Positions 46,804 to 64,000 of a DNA stretch of 64,000 nt are shown here, piece after piece. The notes below the pieces were generated by a model, which saw only the letters and a program-made list of their open reading frames with translations, did not search any database and was not told the origin of the DNA. The DNA comes from Xenopus tropicalis. Its lineage: Eukaryota; Chordata; Amphibia; Anura; Pipidae. A program made the position numbers and the translations under genes. Positions within the stretch are counted from its first letter, which is position 1, and every line of letters starts with the position of its first letter. Where the stretch lies: NCBI RefSeq assembly GCF_000004195.4, contig NC_030677.2, positions 101,956,829-102,020,828 of the forward strand, given 5' to 3'.

Positions 46804-47281
46804 TAGGGGCACATTTATTAAAGTACGACAGGTCCGATTACAAAAAATTCATATTTTTTCTAAAGTTTACAACTTTTGCATATTTTCTACAATATTTTTG
46901 TTAATTTGCGCAACTTTTTCGTACTTTGTGACAATTTGGGCGACAAAATCGTATTTGTCACAACGAATACGAAAGTTTTGGATTCATTCAAGCTTCGGTA
47001 TCGTAACTTTCCTTGGGCCAGTTTGGAGCTGCAGAGTGCCACTGAGTCCTATGGGAGTCTTCCAAAATCATGCACAAAAGGATCAAAGTCAGAAAGGTTT
47101 TCCTGCTGTTTACGATCGTTCGGATATGATAATTTTGTGACTTTCGGATCGTTTCAATATGAAAATTTCGGACCATAAGTACGAAATATTCATATTCGAA
47201 TGAACGGAATTTTAGTGACTTTTGCAATCATCATTATTGGATTTAGTGATTTGGATTCGTACTTTAATGAATGTGCCCCAT
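46804..47281. repeat. MITE family M, copy 3 (full length, single core)
   Basis: Ends aggggcacatttattaaagt and the complement gtactttaatgaatgtgccc. The core, present once, reads ccttgggccagtttggagct, gcagagtgccactgagtcct, atgggagtcttcc. It shows the ancestral state of the element before expansion. Confidence 0.85.
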
Positions 47282-47762
47282 AATGTGACTTGTGATAGCC
47301 TTGCATTTTACTATCGGTTGTACCAGGGGCACAACGTTGCAGAGCCAGGCACCACAAAAAAATCTTGGCGAAGGCTCACAGCCTCATGGGTGTGCACTCT
47401 ACCCTGCTGTTGTACCCACAAACTCTGATACTAGAGGTAAAGTTAAAGCAGCTGAAAGGGCTGTCAACTGAGCACCATAATGCAGACCCCTTGGCTGTCC
47501 TGGCCTGTCTCTCCCACATATTTCCTTATGGTTGTAAGGACTGCTCAACTGTAGTTACACCACAGGTGGGGGGGGCACTGTTCCACACATATAAATATAT
47601 ACCCATACAAATGCATAGCAAAAGGAATCCTGGGAATGGTACACCAATTTCACTACCCATTAAATTTTCATGTAAACAGTTTTAAACTAGTGCTTATTTA
47701 ATATTGTACCCATTATTTTTAAATGAAAAACGAATATCAGCCGCCCCAGAATTACATGACAT

Positions 47763-49344
47763 TTAGGGGCAGATTTATTAAAGTCTGAATTTTGACTAAT
47801 TAAAAGTATAATTGGCAAAAATTAGAAGTAAATATGATAATTTTGGATGTGCATTAATTGCGTGAAAATTCGTATAGTGGTTGTATGAAAATATTGTGGT
47901 ACGATCCTAAAGTTACAAAATTTTCGTATCCGAACGATCGTAAACAGAGCAAAAAAAATTCTGACTTTAAACCTTCAGTGCATGTTTTTGGAAGCCTCCC
48001 ATAGGACTCTATGGCACTCTGCAGCTCCAACCTGGCCCAAGGAAAGTCTCCCATAGGGCTCAATGGCACTCTGCAGCTCCAACCTGGCCCAAGGAAAGTC
48101 TCCCATAGGGCTCTATGGCACTCTGCAGCTCCAACCTGGCCCAAGGAAAGTCTCCCATAGGGCTCAATGGCACTCTGCAGCTCCAACCTGGCCAAAAGAA
48201 AGTCACCCATAGGGCTCAATGGCACTCTGCAGCTCCAACCCGGCCCAAGGAAAATCTCCCATAGGGCTCAATGTTACTCTGCAGCTCCAACCTGGCCCAA
48301 GGAAAGTCTCCCATAGGGCTCAATGGCACTCTGCAGCTCCAACCCGGCCCAAGGAAAGTCTCCCATAGGGCTCAATGGCACTCTGCAGCTCCAACCCAGC
48401 CCAAGGAAAGTCTCCCATAGGGCTCAATGGCACTCTGCAGCTCCAACCCGGCCCAAGGAACGTCTCCCATAGGGCTCAATGGCACTCTGCAGCTCCAACC
48501 TGGCCCAAGGAAAGTCTCCCATAGGGCTCAATGGCACTCTGCAGCTCCAACCTGGCCCAAGGAAAGTCTCCCATAGAGCTCAATGGCACTCTGCAGCTCC
48601 AACCTGGCCCAAGGAAAGTCTCCCATAGGACTCAATGGCACTCTGCAGCTCCAACCTGGCCCAAGGAAAGTCTCCCATAGGGCTCAATGGCACTCTGCAG
48701 CTCCAACCCGGCCCAAGGAAAGTCTCCCATGGGGCTCAATGGCACTCTGCAGCTCCAACCTGGCCCAAGGAAAGTCTCCCATAGGGCTCAATGGCACTCT
48801 GCAGCTCCAACCTGGCCCAAGGAAAGTCTCCCATGGGGCTCAATGGCACTCTGCAGCTCCAACCCGGCCCAAGGAAAGTCTCCCATAGGGCTCAATGGCA
48901 CTCTGCAGCTCCAACCTGGCCCAAAGAAAGTCTCCCATAGGGCTCAATGGCACTCTGCAGCTCCAACCTGGCCCAAGGAAAGTCTCCCATAGGGCTCAAT
49001 GGCACTCTGCAGCTCCAACCTGGCCCAAGGAAAGTCTCCCATAGGGCTCAATGGCACTCTGCAGCTCCAACCTGGCCCAAAGAAAGTCTCCCACAGGGCT
49101 CAATGGCACTCTGCAGCTCCAACCTGGCCAAAAGAAAGTCACCATACCGAAGTTTGAATGAATTACGAAACTTTTGTAGTCGTTACGGCAAATGCAATTT
49201 TGTTGCACAAATTGACGCAAAGCGCGAAAAAAGTTGAGGAAATTAATGAAAATATAGTGGAAAATACGCAAGGTTCTATAAATTAGAAATAATATGATTT
49301 TTTCTAATTTGTACTAATTCGTACATTGATAAACATGCCCCTTA
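47763..49344. repeat. MITE family M, copy 4, with expanded core
   Basis: Inverted relative to copy 3. The left flank starts aggggcagatttattaaagt and includes cgaacgatcgtaaacagagc. The right flank includes ataccgaagtttgaatgaat and ends cattgataaacatgcccctt. Between the flanks (47997-49133) the core is repeated 22 times. Confidence 0.85.
47997..49133. repeat. 52-bp minisatellite, 22 units, inside MITE M copy 4
   Basis: The marker atggcac (once atgttac) occurs at 48011 and then every 52 bp to 49103 with no insertion or deletion: 22 units. Each has the order ggcactctgcagctccaacc, then (t/c)ggcccaaggaaagtc, tcccatagggctca. Each carries one CTGCAG. Variants are single bases: cccgg in units 5, 7, 9, 14 and 17; catgggg in 14 and 16; aaagaaag in 18 and 21; and ccaaaagaaagtcacc in units 4 and 22. 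Because 52 is not a multiple of three and the unit lacks stops in several frames, long empty ORFs appear on both strands. Confidence 0.97.
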
Positions 49345-49866
49345 CATGTGCATAGCATATGTTACTACGAGATCTCATTGTGCACTCACTGTACAGCTTT
49401 AGGGAGGAAGTGGGGGGGGGGTAATATTTTTAATACATCCAAGGGATTATTCAGTTACTACACTGTTGATTAACAGTTAAATTTCACTCAGTAGTTAAAG
49501 CTGAAAAAAGACACAGGCGCATCAAGCAATTGCAATCACCTTTTAGTCCATCTAGGGGAGTGTGTTTACATCCTGTAACGCGCGTTATTTGCCTCACAAA
49601 GTGAATCATTATTTCTCGAACGCAGTCGGATCTGTACCGCTATCAGGCACCACACGAGCGATTAGAATAATATCGCTGCACAGTAAGTCAAATCAGAAGA
49701 ATTTGTGTGCGTGCCTTTGCTCCGAAAAGCAGAGCCGAAGCATTCCATGCAGTCCGGTACGGCAGCCATGACACGGTAACCCGATCCCGCCAGTGGGGGG
49801 CAGTAGAACGCCCCCTTTCTCCCCTCCCTATAACCAAACCCCTCCTTTGTGTCTTTGGCGCCGTTC

Positions 49867-49874
49867 TATATAAA
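49867..49874 (+). promoter_or_regulatory. TATA box of anp32
   Basis: TATATAAA about 102 bp upstream of the start codon, in a GC-richer, CG-containing stretch (49560-49900). Transcription would start near 49897-49905, giving a 5' UTR of about 70-80 nt that is pyrimidine-rich. Confidence 0.75.
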
Positions 49875-49975
49875 GAGGAGCGGACGTCCCCCTACTCTTG
49901 ATCATTGCTTCATTTTTTTTTAAGATCTCTTTGGGGTCTTGACTGTGTCCTTCAACTTTTTCTTCCCCTCTCAAC

Positions 49976-56789
<6,814 letters not shown>

Positions 56790-56919
56790 GACCCAAGTAC
56801 TACTGGATCTCTTTTATGGACTGTCTGGGCTGGCCACCAGTGTACATGTGTACGTTTGGCTGTGTCAGCCTCTGGGCTACTGTGCATACAGCTGTTAGTT
56901 GCCCTGTTCATTTATATAT

Positions 56920-56956
<37 letters not shown>

Positions 56957-57655
56957 TGTGTAGATGTTCTAGGGTTGCGATAAGAGATGTTATTTCTGTG
57001 CTGGTCTGAGTGAGGTTTCTTTTGTTTGCCGCTTTATTTAAAAAGATGGCCGCCTGGGGCTATTCGCGGATTCAGACTCTAGGTTTTTTTTTTTTTTCGT
57101 TTAAACCGTGGAATTTTCTGTGAAAGTTCTTTGGTTCCTCTGATCTGTGAATGGTGCGTGGGTGTATAGGTTTGAGTGATTCCAAAGACAAGTCCTCCCT
57201 CCCACTCCTGCATTGCCATGTTGATTTTGTCTGCCTTAATAATGTCCTGTTGTATTTACCAGTCATGTAACTACATGAATTATGCGTATGTTGGCAATAA
57301 GTAGTGCTGATGACCAAATTTACAGGACCTGTCAAATTTAATCTTTGTTCCCACAGTGACATTTATTTCCTCCCAGTGCTTGCTGTTTACATGTATATAA
57401 TTACAAAACAGATGAATATGACCTGAATCCAGTAGGAACTACAAGTTCTCTACCTTTCCTTTAACTTGCCACACCAAATGCTTAACGCTGCCAAAATGTT
57501 TCCGTTGTCTTGGGGTGAGGAGGGGGGCTCTTCTGGGTAAACAACAAAGTAAATCCCTTTATGACCCATTAAAATCATCTCCCACAATTGGTTTTTGTAT
57601 TTAGTTGTTACATAACTTGAATAAGCCTTTTAATAAAATATTTTGGGATTTTTAT
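56790..57655 (+). other. anp32 3' UTR
   Basis: From the TAA to just past the AATAAA. It contains a run of 33 T at 56923-56955 and a second T tract near 57084. No MITE. The end is inferred from the poly(A) signal. Confidence 0.6.
57632..57637 (+). terminator. anp32 poly(A) signal AATAAA
   Basis: AATAAA within cctttTAATAAAATATTTTGGG, 843 nt after the stop codon; a T/G-rich stretch (gggttcccttttttctggtt) follows about 25 nt later, as expected for a cleavage site near 57655. Confidence 0.65.
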
Positions 57656-59785
57656 ATATGGGTTCCCTTTTTTCTGGTTTGATGGCAAAGCCGCTAGTAG
57701 TGACTCTAAATACCAAGCTCAATTTTGAGCTCCTTATAGGGGAATCTCACTGAGGCTTACATTGAGCTAGAATTTGCCTTATATTAATGCAGCCTTGCAG
57801 GTAAATGTAAGCTATATATATTTATAAAATATGCTATACTAATGTGCAGCATTTGTTTAAGGGTATGTAAGACAAGTGTCCCATGCACATAGACATAACA
57901 TTGTTCTAGGAATCACAACTGCTAGATTGTAGGTTTTTTTTTTTTTTGCCATGCATATTCCTAACTTAAAATGTAGGTTCCCAAACTGGTTCAAAGCAGA
58001 CAGGACTAAAGCCATTTATTAGACCTTGGGAGGTTTCTTTATTTGCTGTTTTACAAGGGTAAAGTAAAGGGGATCTCGTGCTGGCTGTGTAAATATTTTA
58101 CCACTTATCTGTCTTTTAATAAAAATCTTCAATTTAGTTGTCAATGCATGTTTATAACATATGTGCCTCCATGACTCCTAAAGTCATCTGAGCAGTCTAA
58201 GCAAGCTGTATCAAATTAAAGCTGCTTAGTTCTAGCAGAACAGTTAAATGGGATTTGAAGTGTAAACCTTTTGCCACAGTAATGTGTGTTAGTTTTTTTT
58301 TTTTTTTACCTAAAAATGCAAACATTTCAATCTCTAACAATTTGCTGTGTTAATGGCACTTTGGGAAAGACATATATCTAGGCAACATGGTAGCAGAACA
58401 TTAAACCGGGAACTGTGTATGCTATACAGTATCTAGTAGAGTTAAGTCTAAAACTGGACTTTTCTGAGTTTCGTAAACATTTCACCACTCATCAGTGGCT
58501 TCTTCAGTTCAAATGACTGGCAAGGAATTCCCTGGCATTTAAATAAGCCCTTGAGGGTAATACAGACGTGTATGCTATGTTGGCTGACAGTGTAGTGGAT
58601 AAAGGCAAATGGTAATGTATTTCATGCATATTTACCTTTAACTATGGGCAGGCTTCCTTAGATGTACGTGTGTTGGGGAGGGTGGGGTAACTCTGTAAGA
58701 ACCTGAGCTGTTCAGTAATTTGGTGGAAGGCAAGCAATGATGTGCAAGTTACTTGGTTTTCAGTAACCCCTGCACAGTAAGCATGCATGATAGACATTCA
58801 AGGACAATACTGATGGCCCTAAGTATTTATAGGGTTGAATTGGTCCTGCTAAAGGGAGATTTCCTGAGCTGACTGCTCAAATGGTTTGAGTAAAGGCTAT
58901 GAAAAGGACTAATGGAACACATTTTTAAATTATTTGCAAAGATTGATGTGGGAAAATTAACACAATCTGCATTTGATTCATCTTCAGACCTAGCATGTTC
59001 CAGTAAACCTACAAGGGTTAATAGTAAATACCAGCAGTAACTCACCTTTTCTATGTTACTTAAAAGGTGAAGCCTAAAGGGACTCTTCCATTAAATGAGC
59101 TGATATTTTCAGTCTGCCAAGATTTGGAATTGTATGGGTCTATAGTATTTTATAATTTTGTGCTTATACTCTTAAATAGGTGCAACCATGACAGCTAACC
59201 TAATACTTAATTGTATTATGTGTATATATTTAGCTCAGTGCTGATGTTACAATTGCATAAGCAAACTGGACCTTAATCAGAGTGCCCCCTGCTGATGCTG
59301 GCTTGGTACAGGTAACATGCAAATCCTTAAGGAGCCCTTTGCAATAACTCCTGGAACTGTGTACAAATCCTGCTCATACCAACACATGACTAGCCAGGGC
59401 ATCTGTATCATTATGAATAGAAGCTTCTTTCCTGGAGGAGGCTGGGGATGTCTGTTTTGTAAAATGTATTTAAATCATGTCAAGTGTAAAAAGCATATGT
59501 CCTTTGGCATAACAAATTTGTGAATGTTGTACTTACTAGTGATGGTATCAACACCACTCCTAGGTCTGGTTAATTTTTTTTTTTTGGGGGGGGAGACCCA
59601 ATTTAAAGCTAAACAGACATGTCAAGGGAAAGGCCTAAAACACCGCACTTATGTAAATTTGTCTTTGCAACAACTGGGTAATGAACTGATGTGCCATGTA
59701 GGCAGAATCCTGGGGATATATCTACCCTATAAATCTGGTCACTGCTTGCTACTGATATAAATGCTTTCAGTAAAGCAAACTTAAC

Positions 59786-59821
59786 TTTTATCAATGCAGA
59801 TTTTTATCAATGCAGATTTTT
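59786..59821. repeat. Two-copy 18-bp direct repeat
   Basis: tttatcaatgcagatttt occurs twice in a row. Confidence 0.85.
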
Positions 59822-60614
59822 CTGTGCCATCTTCTGTTGTGGGAGCTACTTGTTACATCTTGATCTCACTAGGCACTTGCTGTGTGGTAACATAAACCAG
59901 AGGCTGGCTATGATGTAAATACAGAGAAGTAAAACTACAACTTCAGATTTTGTGTAACTGTACTTTAGCAAGTGCTGGAGGACAAGTATGAAAATACTAC
60001 ACTGGTTGAACTTCCACAACATAGTGGAAGCTAAGGGAGCTATTTATTATGCTGTGTAAAATTAAATTTGCTGATAACGCAGTGAAAAGCTGTGTATAAT
60101 AAATGGCAAGTTTATCAAGATGTGTTTTATTTGATGCTGTCAAAACACCAGATTTGACAGCACTGTCAGCCATGATGTTCAAGTAACCTATACATTTATT
60201 GAGATGCTGCTTCATCTATGTGGTCATAACTGCTAGTACTATGGTTAAGTAATAGGTATTCAGCTGGAACATTCGCTGCCCAGTTTCAATTTATCTCCAT
60301 AAGAAATGTCAGCTCAAGAACTATTTGTAACAATTTTTTATGGGTGATCGGAAGCAAATAAACAAAACTTGATTATGTGCAATTCAATGTGCATCACCTA
60401 GAGTGGTATAAAGGCCCTGGAGCAGTGGGAGTTGGTTTAGCCAATGCCAAAGAGAACAAGTGGTAAAACTACAGAAATGTAGAGCCCAGGGAACAGGGGA
60501 CCTATCATTTTCCCCATGACATGTTAAATTGTAAATGATGTGAGATGTGCGATAAATTCCAGGATACCATGAAAAATATCTTTGCAGGGAGGGGGAGAGA
60601 GCACTACTTACAAG

Positions 60615-60815
60615 TAGGGATGCACCGAACCCACCCCTGATGGATTCTGCTGAATCCTAATTAGCAAATGCTAATTAGAACCGTGAAGGATTAAACCGCC
60701 CCCCCCCCTAAATTTTAACCCTTAGCTTATGCTAATTCTGATACGGTTCGGCCGGGACCGTGGATTCAGCCGAAACCGAATCCATCAAAAAAGGCTGGAT
60801 TCGGTGCATCCCTAC
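60615..60815. repeat. MITE family F, copy 2
   Basis: Ends agtagggatgcaccgaaccc and the complement gattcggtgcatccctact. Keeps gattctgctgaatccta and ggttcggccgggaccgtgg. A C-run (60700-60708) lies in the middle. Confidence 0.85.
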
Positions 60816-60898
60816 TTACAAGAATGCATAATGCTGACAGTTGAGTTTCATGGAGGGGAAAAATTGTCCTGCCTATAGAGTAGATCATATATTTTGAC

Positions 60899-61230
60899 TA
60901 CAGGTATAGGACCCATTATCCAGAATGCTCGGGACCAAGGGTATTCCGGATAAGGGGTCTTTCCGTAATTTGGATCTCAATACCTTAAGTCTACTACAAA
61001 ATCAATAAAACATTAATTAAACCCAATAGGATTGTTTTGCATCCAATAAGGATTAATTATATCTTAGTTGGAATCAATTACAAGGTTCTGTTTTATTTCT
61101 ACATAGAAAAAGGAAATCAGTTTTAAAACTCTGAATTATTTGATTAAAATGGAGTCTATGGGAGTCGGGCATTCCGTAATTCGGAGCTTTCTGGATAATG
61201 GGTTTCCGGATAAGGGGTCCGATACCTGTA
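60899..61230. repeat. MITE family G, copy 7 (full length)
   Basis: Ends tacaggtataggacccatta and the complement aaggggtccgatacctgta. Intact order of internal blocks; the best reference copy in the window together with 31774. Confidence 0.85.
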
Positions 61231-61329
61231 CTAATGAAAATCAGGCAAGCTAAAATAGAGATGGAAAGAGGTATTGGAACTAGGAGTAAAAGGAATCCAA
61301 AATAATTTTTCAAATAAGTAAATAGTAAA

Positions 61330-62522
61330 AAAAAAATATGACACAAGAAGGGGTGGGAGCCTTATCACAGGGAAGTCAGTTGGTTGATGAGAACAGAGGA
61401 AAAGCAGAAATTTTGAACTCTTATTTTTCATCTGTTTATACAGCTAAGGAGCCAGCTAATCAAGGCTTCCCTTTTAATAGACTTAATTCTAGTAATATAA
61501 CTACAACACAAGGGTCACTTGGGAGGAAATTCAAAAGAGATTTGAACATGTAAAGGTAAACAAAGGTCCATGATGGGATGGTATTCATCCCAGGGAATTA
61601 AATGAGCTTAGCGCTGTAAATGCCAAACCTCTTCACTTAATTTTTCAGGATTCGTTGAGGTTTGGCATGGTGCAGAGAGACTGGCGTATTGCTAATGTAG
61701 CGGTGTTATTTTAAAAGGGATCCCATTCTCAGCCTGCAAACTATAGGCCTGTTAGGCTGACATCAGTAGTAGGAAAGCTTTTGGAAGGGGTAATAAGGGA
61801 TAGGGTACTTGAATACATTGCAAATCACAATACTAAAAGTTTGTGCCAGCATGGTTTTATGCGTAACAGATCTTGCCAAACTTAGTTGCCTTTTATGAGG
61901 AGGTGAGCAGCGTTGATGCTGGAATGGCAGTGGATGTCATCTACTTAGACCAGTGATCCCCAACCAGTGGTTCGTAAACAACATGATGCTCACCAGCCCA
62001 TTGGATGTTGCTCTCAGTGCCCCCAAACCAGTTAATTATTTTTGAATTCCTTACTTGGTGGCAAGTTTTTGTTGCATAAAAACCAGATGTACTGCCAACA
62101 GTCTCATTTAGGCTGCCAGTCCACATATGGCTACCAAATAGCCAGTCAGAGTCCCTATTTGTAACCCCAGGAAAATTTTTCATGCTTGTTGTGTTGCTCT
62201 CCAACTCTTTTTACATTTGAATGTGGCTCACAGGTAAAAAAAAAAAAAAGTTGGGGATCCCTGACTTTGCTAAAGTGTTTGATACAGTACCTCACAGAAA
62301 GTTAATGATAAAATTGAGGAATATTGGTGTAGAACATAATATTTGTAATTGGATAGAGAACTGGCTGAAGGATAGATTGTAAAGAGTGGCGGTAAATGGA
62401 ACATTTTCTAGTTGGGCCAGTGTTGTTAGTGGAGTACCGCAGGGGTCAGTCCTTGGTCCATTAGTTTTTAACTTGTTTATTAATGACCTGGAGGTGGGCA
62501 TAGAAAGTACTGTTTCTGAAAA
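61330..62522 (+). pseudogene. Non-LTR retrotransposon reverse transcriptase (CR1/L2-like), broken
   Basis: The plus strand reads a LINE reverse transcriptase across frameshifts and stops: SQLVDENRGKAEILNSYFSS; then DGIHPRELNELSAVNAKPL, FGMVQRDWRIANVAVLF; GKLLEGVIRDRVLEYIANH, QHGFM, DVIYLD; and after an insertion [43 protein letters not shown]. The last block is the hallmark motif of these polymerases. The copy ends before the catalytic YADD/FADD motif, has an in-frame TAA after KDRL, and motif A is split by element Y. The protein would copy LINE RNA into DNA; this copy is dead. Clade assignment is from motif style only. Confidence 0.85.
61951..62263. mobile_element. Small DNA transposon Y inserted in the reverse transcriptase
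   Basis: 313 bp with ends cagtgatccccaacc and the complement gttggggatccctg. The termini look like hAT-Charlie-type ends, but no clean 8-bp target duplication is visible: only ac is repeated at the junctions. A 14-A run lies just inside the right end. No coding capacity. Confidence 0.8.
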
Positions 62523-63850
62523 GTAACAGCAAGTGTATCTGCCATATTGGCTTAGGCTCCCCTTCCTGCTGTCTGTTGCATGTCGTCAGAGAAACTGATA
62601 CGTATTAGAGCTTTGAATGTGAGAGGAGGGTGGGCAGATACCAACAAGTTAGCAATGAACGTCATCACATTCAGAAAGGGCAGTCAGCTTCAGCACCAGG
62701 ATTGGTGCTTACTCTACTTAAGTCTATGTCAGAGCCAGGATTGTGTGCAATGTAATTAGTGCTGCTGTGACGTGGAACAGGCAGCTACATGCATGTTTTT
62801 TAGTGAACACCTGTCCTTAATATATTTCCCTTATTTCGCATTTTCCCAGACTTTACCCCATTTTTTCATGGTTCTACTGTATTTACATTTATAACTCCTT
62901 TGATGCTTTTCAGTACTTCTCATACTGATCTTGCATTTTGATTTCCAATATGCTGCCTAGTTGCTAGGGTTAAATTATAAAACTCTTTGAGTCAAAAATA
63001 AAAAACTTTCAACTTCAGTTCTTTGTAAATAGGCCCCAAGTCTGTTAATTCTTCTACATTTTAAAGCCGGAATGATCAAGGAAAGTATAAAAACAGACAG
63101 ATACCATTTTCAATAGCTATTACTATTAGAAATAACTTTGTAAAAAATATATTTTAGAAAGCTGCATAGAATTACAATTTCTTTCATTGTGGAAAATATA
63201 ATTTCAGGTGTACACTCCTTTTGGGATACAGTCAATATAAATTAAAAACAGACTTCAGGAGAAAATGTTTTCTCTAATAAATTCAGTAATTGTAGATTTC
63301 ACACACTGCTCACCTCCCTTTCATTCCAGCTTTGCAGTTCTCGCTGCCCACATAAGCTAACTTTTGGGATGTCCAATTGATCAGAACACTACATGGAGTG
63401 TGGACACATGCAGTTCCATACACATTAGGTAGTAGTTTGGTCTGATAATACATTTTTGACTAGCTGTGGTGCGGAAAAATCTGTTGGTATGATGGTTGAG
63501 CAAATTGATCACAGATTTATTTGCCCTGCATGAAATATGTATGCAAATGCTTGTAGAAGGGGATTTCAGGCATTTTATCACTAACTATCTCATTCCAAAG
63601 CCCTTGTGTCATTCTACTAAGTGGATGGGGTCAGGGGTTCTTGTCCTAATAATGTTTCAGAATTCACCCACTACAGGCCAGAATGGAGGCAATTGGCCAA
63701 CCTCTTTTCTCTTCTGGCCAATTAACTATGATTCACCAATGTCTCAGCAAATCTTGGAAAATGCTTCCAGTTTGGTTAGAACTGGCTGATTTATATGGCC
63801 ACTGGCTGGTTCTGTAGCCTTCTATTTTTAATCTTGCAACAACAGAATGG

Positions 63851-64000
63851 CTTAAGATGGCCATACATGTAAAGATCTGGTTGTTTTCCCATGGGCCAAA
63901 TGATCGGGTCACAACTCTGGGAATGCAGGCCATCAAGAAGAGGACTGCATCAATGAACCAACATGTTCTTCATGGGATATTTAAACCTGCCTGATCTATA
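63851..64000. repeat. MITE family D, copy 6 (runs off the window)
   Basis: Starts ttaagatggccatacatgta, then gatctggttgttttcccatg and gaccaaatgat-like sequence, as in other D copies. The right end is beyond 64000. Confidence 0.6.

Larger units (their letters stand above)
28546..49866. other. 21-kb intergenic region between divergent acer1 and anp32
   Basis: No exon of any gene was recognised. Listed elements: M, A, H, G, B, V, C, I, R, D, S, W, N, M and the minisatellite. The remaining stretches (28700-29330, 29565-29985, 30585-31600, 33600-34920, 35380-36020, 36525-37455, 37840-40300, 44460-46800, 49345-49860) are AT-rich and mostly repeat-derived in appearance. Segments near 38220-38630, 39560-39660 and 46030-46130 share gggcc-rich phrases such as aagtacacaaaggcccaaac and gtatcttaca, which look like another dispersed repeat. 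The acer1 promoter must lie just right of 28545 but shows no clear TATA or GC box. Confidence 0.6.
57656..64000. other. Region downstream of anp32, no gene recognised
   Basis: Listed repeats are F, G, a LINE fragment with a nested element, and D. Other stretches (57660-60610, 62525-63845) are AT-rich. Near 58455-58530 a phrase (catttcaccactcatcagtg, gcttcttcagttc) looks like part of a dispersed repeat. A T-run and G-run sit at 59574-59592. The ORFs here are short and lack splice or family support. Confidence 0.6.

Noticed and set aside
46514..47140. 208-codon plus-strand ORF, the longest in the window
   Set aside because: It runs through MITE M copy 3 and unrelated upstream DNA, has no splice support or recognisable domain, and the frame is open because of the element's composition.
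48583..49237. Repetitive 96-101-codon ORFs
   Set aside because: Products of the 52-bp array lacking stops; overlapping open frames occur on both strands.
28546..49866. A possible clpp-like gene, as next to ACER1 in human
   Set aside because: No ClpP motif or spliced frame was recognised; the interval is repeats and anonymous DNA.

Overview
The window is animal nuclear DNA, almost certainly from a pipid frog of the genus Xenopus. The evidence is spliced vertebrate genes with GT-AG introns, together with a very dense population of short terminal-inverted-repeat elements (MITEs) of kinds I associate with Xenopus. I cannot tell X. tropicalis from X. laevis. There are no operons, bacterial genes or CRISPR arrays.

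Three protein-coding genes can be supported. (1) mllt1 (ENL), minus strand: only the first two coding exons are inside the window (5238..5249 and 2071..2251), giving the start codon and the first half of the YEATS domain. The rest lies beyond position 1. (2) acer1 (alkaline ceramidase 1), minus strand: complete, six coding exons between 28545 and 14694, 264 codons, with all metal-binding and catalytic residues present. (3) An ANP32-family gene (closest to ANP32B in my reading), plus strand: complete, seven coding exons between 49976 and 56789, 242 codons, with a TATA box at 49867 and a poly(A) signal at 57632. MLLT1 and ACER1 are also neighbours in the same orientation on human 19p13.3, which supports both calls. 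An ANP32 gene at this position is not part of the human arrangement as I know it.

Layout. 1-5.65 kb: tail of a Tc1-like transposon, then mllt1 exon 2, a MITE-poor pyrimidine-rich intron, exon 1 and promoter. 5.65-14.7 kb: intergenic, with many MITEs, including a MITE nested in a copy of its own family. 14.7-28.5 kb: acer1, with a 1.15-kb tandem duplication in its first intron. 28.5-49.9 kb: a 21-kb intergenic region between the divergent acer1 and anp32 genes, built mostly of MITEs and palindromes. It ends in a 22-copy, 52-bp minisatellite that grew inside one MITE copy. 49.9-57.7 kb: anp32, almost free of MITEs apart from one long palindromic element in intron 6. 57.7-64 kb: repeats, including a decayed non-LTR reverse transcriptase interrupted by a small DNA transposon.

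The MITE families are given letters A-Y here because I cannot check a repeat database; the lettering is mine. The most unusual features are the MITE-born minisatellite at 47997..49133, the placement of an ANP32 gene beside mllt1-acer1, and several nested or duplicated repeat structures that record recent rearrangement. I found no convincing evidence of a wholly new biological system.
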